NCBI RefSeq assembly: GCF_000165425.1
Contig: NW_001799511.1
Location: 350,096-414,095, forward strand
DNA: 64,000 bases
Direction: 5' to 3'
Source of the DNA: Paramecium tetraurelia
Lineage: Eukaryota > Ciliophora > Oligohymenophorea > Peniculida > Parameciidae
Shown: in pieces, positions 1-11,494 of the stretch
Layout of the letters: every line of letters starts with the position of its first letter
Numbering within the stretch: the stretch's first letter is position 1
Position numbers and translations under genes: made by a program
The notes under the pieces: model-generated
Told to the model about the DNA's origin: nothing
Seen by the model: only the letters and a program-made list of their open reading frames with translations
Databases searched by the model: none

Positions 1-3000
1 TTAAGCATCTGCCTCAACATCTATTTCCTCTTCCACCCATTAAGCTTAGGAGATTACACTAGTTGGTAATCTGGGCTATTGAGATTTTATATTTTTGATA
101 GCTTTAAGATTTTTGAGTACTCTGGCCATAACACCAGAGTCCTAGTCAACAGCATAGTCTAAAGCAGTTTTCCCTTTGTCATCAACTAGATTGACATCAA
201 ATATGCTTGCCAACAGTTCTAACATCTCTGTATTTTCATAGGAACCAAATTCTAATGGCTATACAACATGATGGATGGGTGATCTTTTATTTGAATCTTG
301 AAAGTGCGCTTCCTTTTTAAATTTAGGATGATGGAGAATGAAGTTAACCAATTTCAAAGAGTTATTTTTAATTGCCAGGATTAAGGAGGTTTCTCCTTTT
401 TCAGTCTTCTCATTTATGTCACATCCAGCATCAACAAATTTAGATAGAATGATTTCATCTTCTACATGATATTCCTATATTAAGTATAACAAAGGAGTCA
501 GACAATAATTTTTCTTATTTATTTTAAATTTCACATTAAAATTAGCATTGTTGCTTGCCCATAACCCTAATTCTAGAGGATCTGCAAATACCCTATAATT
601 ATTTTGTAGTCTTATTGAAAAGGGAGTATTTTACTCAGAGTTAAAAGCATTAGGATTACCTTTTCTATCTAAGAAATATTTAATCATTTTATTAAACGAA
701 TATGTGCATGCATAATGCAAAGGAGTATTCATTTGATAATCGTTTGCAATCCTATCAACTCCTCTTCTAGATAATTCTTCTGCAATTAAAATTGCCATAT
801 CTTCATTACAATTTCTCCCTTTGATTGCAAATATGTGGAATAAGTTTTAATTATTTTGATTATACTTTTTAATAACTTCATCATCTTTGACTTTCAAGAG
901 CAAAGTTCTGACTAATTTAAATTAATCTTCCATCATTGCATCCTCTATGGCTCTTTAGAGATCATATCCATCGCTTATCAATAAGTATGCAACCCCTTAC
1001 CATCCTTGTTTAATGGCTAATTTGAAATAAGAATAAGTTCCAGGAAGAAACTTAGATGGTTAAGGCGATTAATTATTCTATCCAAATGCACTCCTGGTAG
1101 ATACCCTCCTAACAGCCTTTGCAACTTTGTTACCAAAAAATATTGAGTTCCCTTTTTGATTATATTCATCTTCATCATCTACTTGATTCGAATCCAATTC
1201 GTCTTCAGTTTGAATTTCCTCTCCTTTTTCTCTTCTCTGTTACCTCTAAGCTTTCTCTTCTTTTTTGATCTTCTCTATATCAATCACAATTGCATTGCGA
1301 TTCACGTTTGCCTTGTTATCGATAAGCATTGTACAGAAGTTAGAATGACCACTCATGAATGCCAGACCCAAGGGAGTGTTGCCATATTTATCAATGTCAT
1401 CCACGACAGCATTCATTTTAATCATATACCTACCAGATATAACACTACCTCTTAAGGCAGCATAATGGAGTGGAGATCGATTGTAAATATCTAAACAATT
1501 TACAGAGCAATTCTTATCTGCTAATATGGAAGAGACAGTCTCGAAAGGGTCGATTTCAGAGAAGTCATTCAATTTATTAATTTTTGTGAAAGCATAAAAA
1601 AGAGGAGTCCTGTTTAAATAATCTTTGAGACTGGTATTAGCACCATTCATAATTAATAGATGTTCCATTTCAAAACTAGCATCTGCTTAAGAATTCGAAG
1701 TGTTGATGGCATGATGCAACGCAGTCCGATTATGTTTATCTCTAAAATTTGGATCAGCCTTATATTGAGTCAAAAACAATTCAACAACTTTAATATTGTT
1801 TTCTTTAACCCACTTCTAAAGAGGGACTTCATTAAGTTTGTTTAGGTTATCAATGGAACCCCCCAATTTTAATAAGGTATCAATAAACCATTTCAAGTCT
1901 TCATAGAAACGAAATGCGATTATACTAGTAGGTGTATTCCAATTGAAATCCTTAACCTTGATATCGATATTCTTGATACAATATTTTAAGAATTTTCCAC
2001 TATTCTCTTATTCCCTACCACATATAGAATGCAAATTGCAAGTGCCAGCCAATAAGTGAATTGGGTATATGTTATTGTGCGTTGCTTCTTTCAATGAAAA
2101 ATTGCAAATCTTTTATAGCCCTTCCAGAAAAGACACACTATGGAATGACTTAAATATAAAGTGAGCTATGGTGTAATTACCTTCACTTATATAAGGATCC
2201 TCTTTCTTATCTTACTCAGATTGGTCTGGCTGTCTAAATTTCTTCCTCTTTATGATGACACTATCAGGTTAAGCCCCAAAATTAATTAATTACTAAAATA
2301 ATTTTAGAACTGCATCTTATAATAAGAATGAATCTTAGAGAGCTTCCTACTTCATTGTATTCACTTATTCCTTATTCAAATTTACAATAATGGGTTTGTT
2401 TTTATAATAAAATGTTACTTGATGATAGGCATCCTAATCAACTCCATTTGAAAATCCAAATTATTATAATTAATTCTGTTATTTCTGAAACATATTTGTT
2501 GATGACCTAAGACGTGTTTTGATTCCATTGTATTATTTGATTTATGCTGTATTTGGTATAATTGATGGATTTTTAAATGCAGCCTTCTTACTTCTATAAT
2601 GAAGTTCTTCTTCTTCATCATCTTCATCCTCCTCTTAACTTCGATGCAAGTCACTAGCTTCGTCATCGACTACTACTTTACTTAAATCTCTATCTTCGTC
2701 TTCATCATCATTATTTTTCTGTTCCTCATTGATGTTATCTTTGTCTGGAGGCAACTCTGACACCTTCTACTCAAACAACTATACTTATAACAGCTTAATC
2801 TTCTTTTTTAAAATCCTATCATGTTATTGTTCAGCTGACTTTGTATATTCAGAGATCAAATATAATAAGGGATTCCAACCATTCTCATCGTATTAATTGA
2901 TATATGATTAATCAACTGTTGCTATTATATTTTCTAATATACTATTTCCTTTTGGAGTCAAAAATAATTTACATTCAATCAACTTATGCAAAATGTTTCT

Positions 3001-5990
3001 GTCTTTCGTATCAACATAATCAAAAGTAGGAGTAGCCAATTTCATCAATTGCTCTGCTGTTTTGAAATTCTAGCTCATTAATGCTTATACAAATGGAGTC
3101 TAACCATTTGCATCTGGAATGTTAACATCTGAACCAGCATTGATTAATAATTCGATTAATCTTTCTAATAGATTCTCATAATTATTTTTAATATCTCTCC
3201 TTTCAGCTTTCATCATCTCATTCCATTTTAAGTAGTATTACTTAACATTTTTCCTTGAGATCTACACAGCATAATGAAGTGGAGTTTTATCCTATAAATC
3301 AGCTATTTTGACATTCGCATTTTTCTCAAGAATCAAATATTTCATATATTCAAAAGAGTCCGCTGTGAATCTACTTAAACTAGAAGAAATTAATGTTCTC
3401 CCCTCATCATCCTTGCAATTCACATCTGTGCTTGGATAATTTAACAGAGTTTTAACTACGCCCAAATGATTTTTTTATAACGCAACTGATAATGGAGTCA
3501 ATTTCCATGAATTAGGCAAATTCTAATCTGCTCCAGCCTTCATCAATTCTTCAATGCATTCAGGAAATCCATAAGCAGCAGCATAATGAAGAGGAGTATT
3601 CTTTGATGAATCAGGCATGTTGTATTCAGCTCCATGATAGAGTAGAAGAGATAAAATCTTAACATTACCATTTCTAGCTGCCATAACACAAGCTGATCTC
3701 CCAAATTTGTCCTTGCTAATCACTTTAGCTCCTTAGTCAATCAAGTACTTAACTAGGTCATAGTGACCATAGGCACTGGCAATTATTAAAGGAGTCATTC
3801 TATATTAACCAGGCTAATTAATCTATGCTCCAAACTACAAAAGTGCTTTGACTGTTTCGACGTGACCTCCAAAACAAGCTAAATGGATTGCTGCATTTCC
3901 TTCTCTATTCTTACCACCAACATTATTAGATGCTAAGAGTTCAATATTATGTGTTCTTCCATACTAAGAAGCAAGCATCAGAGGAGTATTCTTTAAACGA
4001 TCTCCTTCTCTAGCATCAATTCCATTTTCCAATAAAAACTTTAAACAATCACTTGTTTATGAAACAGCTGCATAATGAACAGGTTTTCTGTGAATTTCAT
4101 CTAAAATATTAAATTCTTATGAAATTTCAACTAATTTTTTTAAGCAAGCATGATTAGGATTGATGGCTGCACAATGAACAGGTGTTATCAAATACATTCC
4201 AACTGTTTTTTTAGTTGCAGATACTTTTTTGATATTCCCTATTCGACTGGCACTTGTATGGTTGAGAACATCAACATGTACTTAATTAAATCCATACATG
4301 TGGCCTTTCTCTAAAGCTTTTTAAACCAAATAACCAGCAGTTCTCCAATTACCACATCTTACGGCAAATGCAATCATCTCAAAAAATTAATATTCGTTTC
4401 CCAATTGTGCTATCATTAAACCAAAAAATTCAGGATCAGTTTCAATTTTCATTAGCCTTTCAATTTAATAACGACCAAAAGTATTATCTTAATTCAAATC
4501 ATAAACAAAAGCATTATTGCCTTCTCTTCCACCTCTACTCATAGCAACTTTTCTAGTTCTGGTTCCATAAGCATATTAGTCATTGTGACCAGTATTCACT
4601 TCTTTCAAAGAGCAATTCTGACTCACTCCTAATTTGATTTTACCCATAGATTTAATGAATGGCAAGAGCATTTCCTTGTCTTATCTTAAGAATATCAGTT
4701 CTAAAGCATTGATTTCATTTTCAGGACCCCATCTCTAGAAGAGATTACTAATCCTAAGAGAATTAGCAAATATATCTTCTAATAATTTTTTATTGCCTGT
4801 TTTAGCAGCTCGAATTAATTCTTTATTGTTCATAATAATGCTAGTGTAATCGTGGAATTTAGAATTTGGTCCTTCTAATTGGCTACTAATGTTTCTTAGC
4901 TCTCTGTAATTAGGATTAAATTTTCCTTTGATAAATTTAGTTGGTTAGGATTAAGATTTTTATTTTTTAGATGAACTAGTTTTACCTCCTTTCTTGCGTT
5001 TGCTATCAACAGAGAATGATTATGAAACAGATTATTCTTCTGCTTCTTCATCTTCATCGTCTTCCTCTTATTGGGACTGTGATCTGCCTTTTTACTTCAC
5101 TTCCTTTTTAATAAAAGAAGTATCCTAAACCTTTTAAATTACTTATGTATTCTTATTTTTTTTTTTTTTGGATACTTCAACAATCTATGATACTTCTTCA
5201 TCCTCTTCATCTTCATCTTGATCACTTTCATTATGCTTTTATTCTTTTTTAGCATTTTTTTTCTTGATTTTATCATTATTTTGATTTTTAGGACTTTCAA
5301 TTTTAGTTTTATTTAATTTTTATACAGAATCTTTTTTGGGAGGTTTGACTACTTCTTCTTCTTCTTCCTCTTCTTTTTCCTCTTCTTCTTATTCTTCTTC
5401 TTCTTCACTTTCTTCCTTTTATGCTTACTTTCGTATCTTACTTTTCACTTCCTTCTTGTCTTGTTAAATTTCCACTTGTTTCTTTTAACCCTTTTTGATG
5501 GTGTATTTTTTTGGTGGCTCTTCTTCCTCTTCTTTTTCTTCATCTTCTCCTTCATCTTCACTCTCTGAACTCACTTATTTTTTTTATGGTTTTGTGTTGG
5601 CGGGAAGTTATTTAATATTTTTAGCAATATCTTAGAGTGTGTCCTGGGGGAAAGTAAAAAAGGTAACAGCTGTCTTACTTCTTGCATTTGGTTTTGTGGA
5701 TTTTACTTCCACATCTTCGACAACTTTACTATAATAAATGAATATTTTTACGTGCGTTCTTTTACGGGCAATAAAAGTTCTTCAGCCTCTTTATAAACTA
5801 CCTTGCCATCCTTCAACTTCTCTTATTATTCAAGTTTAACAACTCGCAATTAAGACCTATGATCATTGGTTTTCATGTCCTCAACCACCTTGTACAAGAG
5901 TGGCTTGCCTTTTTCGCTCTATCCCAATATTTGATCTTTTTTGTAATGGTATGCATAATGTGGTTCTGATTTCTACCCGCGAGTTTTCAT
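1..5990 (-). CDS. Giant ankyrin-repeat protein, 3' end outside window
   Basis: One ciliate-code frame runs from an ATG at 5990 down to base 1 without TGA, after removing a 23-nt intron at 5729-5751, so about 1,989 residues are visible and the C-terminus lies outside the window. Roughly the first 350 residues are charged low-complexity sequence with long Glu/Asp and Lys runs. From about 4,900 downward the protein is a long series of ankyrin repeats, recognisable by TPLHYAA-type cores (for example near 3,580 and 1,460), interrupted by an acidic insert near 2,600-2,800. Ankyrin arrays bind other proteins; no catalytic domain is visible in this window. It could be a scaffold or membrane-skeleton anchor, but the partner is unknown. 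Internal TGA absence was sampled rather than checked at every codon. Confidence 0.85.
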
Positions 5991-6071
5991 TTTATTTATG
6001 TAAATTGAATTTAAAATAAATCTGATAAAATAAGCATTATTTCTGCTAAAAGGAATAAATAAATAAATATA

Positions 6072-7141
6072 TCAATTGATCTTTTCTAAGCTAATACATT
6101 CTATCTAATTCCTCAATTCCTTCACATCCTCTTACACAATATCGAAATTTGGATGATGGTGATGAGCATACTCAAAATTGATAGGACTGTAGTCCATAAG
6201 TATTCTTCTCTGGTGGAAGGGAGAAATATCTTGGGAATGAATGCCTTCGAATTGTTTTGAATCAAAAGAATCCAATCCTTAAATTAAGTTAATTGAAGGC
6301 TGAATTCTATTTGAAGGAGTCCGATTCTGGATATTCATAAATGAATCATTCCTCATCGAATCATTCTTAGTATTGTCATGTTCCTCCTTGATTGATTAAA
6401 TAGTCTCTAAAGGTTGATAAATTGGAATTGGTTGTGGAATTTTAGGTTATTCAGAAAACGAAGAATCCCCATCATCGTCATCATCATCCGATCTCTCTTC
6501 CAACATGTGCACTCTCTTAATAAACGAATAAAATCTATTCTTCACTTAATTTTCCTATATTATAACAACTTTATTACTGGTCTTCTATCCAACATCTTTG
6601 CAATCTCACTCCATTTTGGTCCATATATCCGATACTATTCTAAAATTATTTTATCTTCCAAAGGCGTGAATTTTTAATGATTGATCTCCGGATCCAAATT
6701 ATTTAAAAATCGTTCTCTGATCTATTTACTCGATCTGCCTTCCATGAATCCTTCAATAACTTTCCAATTCCGACCATATTATTGAACAAACAGAATCACA
6801 CGTTTGTCCTCTTCATCACTCCACTACTTGCGTAATTTAGTCTAGACATATATCATCTTTCAAATTCTACCTTATTTGGATTAATGCGTTTCCACCTTTG
6901 TTAACATTGACTTAAGTTCCTCCCAGGGATTTCCTCTGCTATTAAACGCCAGTTGCCATTATATTTAGAGTGCAATTCAATCAAAAGAGCATCCTCATTG
7001 GGTTTCCAAAATTTTCCATACCTTCTTTCTGAAGAACTTGAATCTGAATCCTTACTATGTTTCCTAATCTACTTATTTACAGTGGGGGACCTATTTAAAT
7101 GAAGAATTTGAATACTTGGAGTTTACCCTTTGTCTACTCAT
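6072..7141 (-). CDS. Three-repeat Myb-like DNA-binding protein
   Basis: Four exons (introns 7091-7115, 6842-6870, 6555-6577) give a 330-residue protein. Residues about 33-190 hold three Myb/SANT repeats with the expected tryptophans: KFWKPNEDALL then NGNWRLIAEEI; QWSDEEDKR then GRNWKVIEGF; FTPLEDKII then GPKWSEIAKML, ending in the classical NQVKNRFYS recognition-helix tail. An acidic stretch (DDDDDDGD) and a polar tail follow. Family knowledge: three-repeat Myb proteins bind DNA as transcription factors or CDC5-like/SNAPc-like components. The third intron restores the NQVKNR motif exactly, which supports the model. It is transcribed in the same direction as the ankyrin gene just downstream. 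The target genes are unknown. Confidence 0.85.
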
Positions 7142-7503
7142 ATTTTTTATTAAAATAAATGACCCTCAACAAAAATGAATTTCGAATTAAATCTTTGTAT
7201 ATAACATTAATCTGAATAATATCACTAAACTTGCGGGGTTAAACATTTCTACATTCATACAAACAATCAATACTTATAATTTCAATGAAATATAGGGTAC
7301 AATTGAGAACAAGCAATGGAACAAAAGAGAGAACAAACTCAAGCTTGATTTAGTTATGACTCAGGAAGGTAATAATGGAAAAGTTAGTTACAAGTATAAT
7401 TTTACTTAGATTTATAAATTAGGAATTACATTTTAATAATAATGTGAATAAAGAATTTGATTTAGCTTATAATTTTTTTATATAAATTTAATTATTGAAT
7501 AGG
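7142..7503. other. Intergenic, AT-rich
   Basis: Divergent promoter region between the Myb gene (minus) and the small membrane protein (plus). Two very short plus-strand open frames begin with ATG near 7284 and 7345 but have no supporting feature, so no gene is called. Confidence 0.5.
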
Positions 7504-7868
7504 ATGTCTAGAGTATAAAAAGACAGATTGCTCAAATTAGGATTGAAGGAGAAAAAGCTAATTCGTTTATTATATCACAAGGATCTAAGTGAGGAGGATA
7601 CCATATTCTTAAACACAATATATGAAGAAAAGTAAGAGCAATTCTAAATATATTGAGACAATATTTGCACTTTACGTATGCGCTTGCACTGCCCTGCATG
7701 ATATCATTAAGCACCAATTACGCATTGTTTAGATAGAACTCCAAATGGATGTAGGTGGGTTATGTGGCAGTAATTGGATTATCGATGCATTTGTACTGCA
7801 ATTCGAAAGTCAACAATCGATTTTATAATTTAACCCAGCCTTTTTTCAAGAAATATGAAATAAATTGA
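7504..7868 (+). CDS. Small two-helix membrane protein, unknown function
   Basis: ATG at 7504 and TGA at 7866-7868, with a 26-nt intron at 7632-7657, give 112 residues. Without the intron the frame stops early; with it the frame runs cleanly to the end. The N-terminal third is basic and charged (MSRVQKDRLLKLGLKEKK). It is followed by two hydrophobic stretches around residues 47-65 and 72-90 separated by a short polar loop, then a basic-aromatic tail ending KKYEIN. This suggests a small two-pass membrane protein, possibly mitochondrial or ER, but no family is recognised. It is convergent with the DHHC gene, whose stop lies 68 bp downstream. Confidence 0.6.
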
Positions 7869-7935
7869 GTTAGCTTATAATCTTGTAGTTTATAATAAAT
7901 AATATTAATGACTAAAAATACAAAAATATTGATCA

Positions 7936-9614
7936 TCAAATTTTGATTGCTTATTCTTTTTTTCTTTATGTGACTCCATTTGAAAAGAAATTGAGTAAAT
8001 TTTTACATGAACATTAAACAAATCTATCTCTTTTAGGAGAGAGCAATTCATCTTCAATTTAGGAATTCTTGTTTGAATTGGTCATAACTGATTTAATAGT
8101 GGATGCTTGATTTTGTGCTGCAAATCGCTCGAATGTAGTTTGACCTAGAAAAATGTTTTAGAGTTAAGTCACAAGGAGGACGGAAATTCCAGTTACAAAG
8201 ATAAGTTCAATGAAGATATTCAAAATTAAGATTGTCCAAAATATGAAGGGTTCATCAAAGAACTCTAATTCACTCTGGTTTCCAATGAAACACTGTCGGA
8301 TTGTATTGATTAGAGCATATATGAGTGAAGTATCCAAAGAAACTAAAAAAGTAATAAAAATCAAATGATTTTCTGCGCCAACCTAGTATATATTGGATGT
8401 TTTACGCAATTATTGATCCAAGGACAATGATGGTCGTAAACTAAAACACATCGTTGACAAATGTCGCAATGCTTACTTCTTGGCAACTTCACTACATTGC
8501 ACATAGGACACACATCTTAATGATCATATGTTGTTATCAAGGTGTATAGTGGTTCCTTTCTTCGGATTTAATAGCCAGGATTAGAACAAACGATGAAAAT
8601 AAAGAATAGCAAAGTAAGTCCAAATAGCACGTAATCGGAGATTAAGGGTATGAAATCATCGACCACATACAAAAAATAAGAGAGCAAAAGAAAAATCATG
8701 AATCCTCCGAATCTCATTAATTCTATCCCATTTTTTCTTACTCTCTTGATTCCTTGCTTCAAATTGAAGTATGTGATCAGAAACCCACGCTCCTTAGTCA
8801 GCATATTGTATATATTCTTGAAGTCATTCTCCTATGCTAAATCAGCTGGTGTTTTATCTTAATTCCCTTTAATTTTTTTATCAGCTCCGTAAATTAGCAA
8901 CTTTTTAACTAGTTTGGTATTTCCACTTTAAACGGCCAAATGCAAAGGCGTAAGCTAATGAGAATCAAGAGAGTTTAATGGATAATATGGTTTTTTTTTT
9001 TCTATCAATGGCAACAAATAATTCACAGAGTGCTCTTAACCATAAAAGCATGCCCAATGCAATGCAGAACCTCCATTGAGATCTAAATCAGTCAATTTAA
9101 TCCCATTTACAAGTGCAAATACAATACTATTAGGCTGGTCACCTTATGCAGCTATGTGCATAATATTCAAACCTTATTTATTTGTAGCTTTTAGGTTGGC
9201 TCCTTTTAATTTCAAAAGAGTCAAAATTTGCACATTCCCTCGGAATGCTGCGAAATGCACAGCTGTAAATCCATCATTAGTTGTAGAATTGATAAAATTC
9301 TCCATATTCTGTAGACTTCTCTCTCTCCTGTCCTAATGGTTGATTATCAATTCACACATTTGATAACTGTTATTGAAACAAGCGTAATGAAGAGAAGTGA
9401 ACCTTTTAGAATTCTGGAGAGCAGATAAATCAAATAGTCCAGATCTTAACAAATTGGAAAATTGTTCAAGATCATTGGATTGAGCAAAACACAGCAAACG
9501 CATCTCTGGAGAAGAATGATCTATGGGTTAAATATTTGACCCAATAATTGGATTCGATGGAATTAGATTATTCTCCTCTGTATATATTGTCGAATTTGAT
9601 GGACTTAATTGCAT
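7936..9614 (-). CDS. Ankyrin-repeat DHHC palmitoyltransferase
   Basis: 551 residues after removal of a 23-nt intron at 8383-8405. Residues about 40-280 form ankyrin repeats ([26 protein letters not shown]). Two transmembrane stretches follow, then the zinc-binding cysteine-rich domain with the catalytic motif [12 protein letters not shown], which is only produced when the intron is spliced. Two further membrane segments and a TTFE (TTxE-type) motif come next. This is the architecture of the DHHC13/17 (HIP14) group of S-acyltransferases, which transfer palmitate to cysteines of target proteins at Golgi or endosomal membranes. The start at 9614 is the furthest upstream in-frame ATG; MRLLCF about 38 residues later is an alternative. 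The eS31 gene ends only 25 bp upstream. Confidence 0.93.
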
Positions 9615-9639
9615 TATTTATTAATATACTAAATATATG

Positions 9640-10228
9640 TCACTTCTTCTTGCCCTTTTTTCCTCCAGCAGCTCCCTTATCGGCAGCACCACCAGCAGGA
9701 GCAGCAGCCGCAGCAGCTGCAGCCTTGGCAGCTTGTTATTTTTTGATTGCTTCTAAGTTGGCTTTAATCTTAAAAATCAAATTAAAAAATTACTGTTGCC
9801 TCATCCATTCTAAAGGTTTGGTGACAAGTTCCACAGTAATGTCTGTCGAAGTGTTTAGCCATGTACACACCTTATGGACATTAAGGACATTATTTGTGTG
9901 ATCTCTAAACTACTCCTTTGTTGTCGACATTGTACAATTTAAGAGTAGCCAACTTAACCTTTCGGTGTCTATGCTTCTTCTTCTTGGGCTTAGCGAAATT
10001 CTTCTTCTTCTTCTTCTTTTTCTTTCCTCCTTCTGCATCAACTGTGACATAATAGATTCTGTCTCCAGCTAAAATCGATGATGCATTCACTAATTCACCA
10101 CTTTAAACCAATTGAACTTCACATGCTAATTCGGAGTTCAAAACATTCATTAATTCACTAGCAGTGCTTTAATCTGCCAAGTTATATGTTCTCACCTCTC
10201 CATTAAGGTGACCCACCTAGATGATCAT
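9640..10228 (-). CDS. RPS27A: Ubiquitin-like/eS31 ribosomal fusion protein (RPS27A type)
   Basis: 187 residues with one 25-nt intron at 9769-9793. Residues 1-70 form a diverged ubiquitin-like fold (MIIQVGHLNGEVRTYNL...) ending in a GG cleavage site. A lysine-rich linker and the eS31 zinc-ribbon domain follow, with KLATLKLYNVD, CPQC, then HFDRHYCGTC matching the ribosomal protein's CxxC...CxxC pattern. An unusual Ala-rich, Lys-rich extension of about 45 residues follows the zinc finger. Family knowledge: the fusion is cleaved to release the ubiquitin-like part and the small-subunit protein. The ubiquitin part is far from canonical ubiquitin, which is normally nearly invariant, so it probably serves as a chaperone-like leader, as FUBI does for eS30. 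Confidence 0.92.
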
Positions 10229-11126
10229 AATACTTTTAAAAAAAAAGATTTAATTTATATCTCAAATTTTCATAACTATGCTATATATTTTAATTCAACT
10301 CATCTCTCACATTCCTACTCTAATTTAAAATTCCTCCATAACTCCCCAATCCTCTTGATCCTATTAATTGCATCTCAATAACCCTATAAATTCAATATCC
10401 AATCTTATTATTAATTAATCCATCTTCATCCTATTTTTATCACTTTAACCTTGTCAATACATTATTGAAGTGTTTCATTTTATTGATCCTAAGCATAAAC
10501 ATATGTAGAAATACAACTAACTTTTAAAATTTATAAATATTATAAAATGTATTTTAGGGACCAAATTTTATTGAAAAAATGAACATTCTAGTTTTCTAAT
10601 TATAAATGCTTATTCAAATGTTTAATGCTCAATTTCAAAAAAAATAATGAGATTTCTTAGTAGACAAGATATATCATGATGTATGAGTAGATTAGATACT
10701 AAGTGAACAGAAATCCATTTAAATTTGATTGAAAAATGATAAAATTAGGCATTTGCTTAAGAATAATTAAATTAGAATCAACGACTACTTATTTAATTAG
10801 CTTTGCTATTAACTATCAATTAAATTATTAATCAAAATTTTCCTAGAATTTCTAAGAATAATAAGATTTAATCGGCTTGCATACTTTAAAATCATCTTCC
10901 CCAGCAATTCATGATTTTCCTTTAGATTGAGTGTCTAATATTTTGTAAATGCCAATTTCTAAGGTTCAACAAGGATTTCAACTTTAAACAAGCAAATAGT
11001 AATGGTTTTATTACAGAATTGTGGATTTTTAAATAAGGTATTTTTAGGAACAAAAAGGAACAAATTGATAAATCTAAATATATTAATTCATTCTGCTTTG
11101 CTTTTGAAGCGGGGCTATTTACCACC
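10229..11126. other. Intergenic, AT-rich; only a doubtful short frame
   Basis: About 0.9 kb. On the minus strand between roughly 10,250 and 10,370 an open stretch reads as a polar, coding-like sequence (GSRGLGSYGGILNQSR), but it lacks a clean start, meets a TGA upstream and has no usable intron. It may be a decayed exon or chance. The rest (10,480-11,126) shows no coding signal that I trust. Confidence 0.4.
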
Positions 11127-11462
11127 TCATATTCCAAATGCATCATCGGATAGGTTTATGTTTTCACAATAGGGGTCATTTAAAGTGAATTTGAACTCAT
11201 TAAAGAGAAGAGGCGAATACTGATCTTCGTTTATATTGTCATCCGAATATTATTGGATTTGAATTATTGGTTCTATTTGTTATTAAGTCTATATTAGGCT
11301 CCTTTAGGGATTTCTATCTTTTTCAATTACTGAGGGTTTCGATTTGGGAGTCTTCTTAACTAGTTTTTTTTGGATGGGAATCAGTTTCTTCTTTTGGGAT
11401 GATTTTGAGGCATCCTGTTGTTGGCGATAATTCTTTAACAATACAAAGGGTTCTGACAGCAT
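11127..11462 (-). CDS. Small basic protein, unknown function
   Basis: An intronless frame of 111 residues from an ATG at 11462 to a TGA at 11127-11129. The N-terminal half is strongly basic (QKKKLIPIQKKLVKKTPKSK) and the C-terminal half acidic and polar, with QYSDDNINEDQYSPLLF and ending SDDAFGI. The frame contains several TAA/TAG glutamine codons and only one TGA, at the end. An upstream in-frame ATG at 11519 would add a hydrophobic leader but would overlap the divergent TTLL gene start, so the inner ATG is preferred. No family is recognised; the basic patch could bind nucleic acid or tubulin, but that is speculation. It probably shares a very short bidirectional promoter (about 30 bp) with the TTLL gene. 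Confidence 0.55.
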
Positions 11463-11494
11463 AATTATTATTTTAATAACTGTATATAAAAAAA

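Noticed and set aside
5330-5420. GAA/GAG-rich simple repeat as a possible satellite
   Set aside because: It encodes the acidic low-complexity part of the ankyrin protein in frame.
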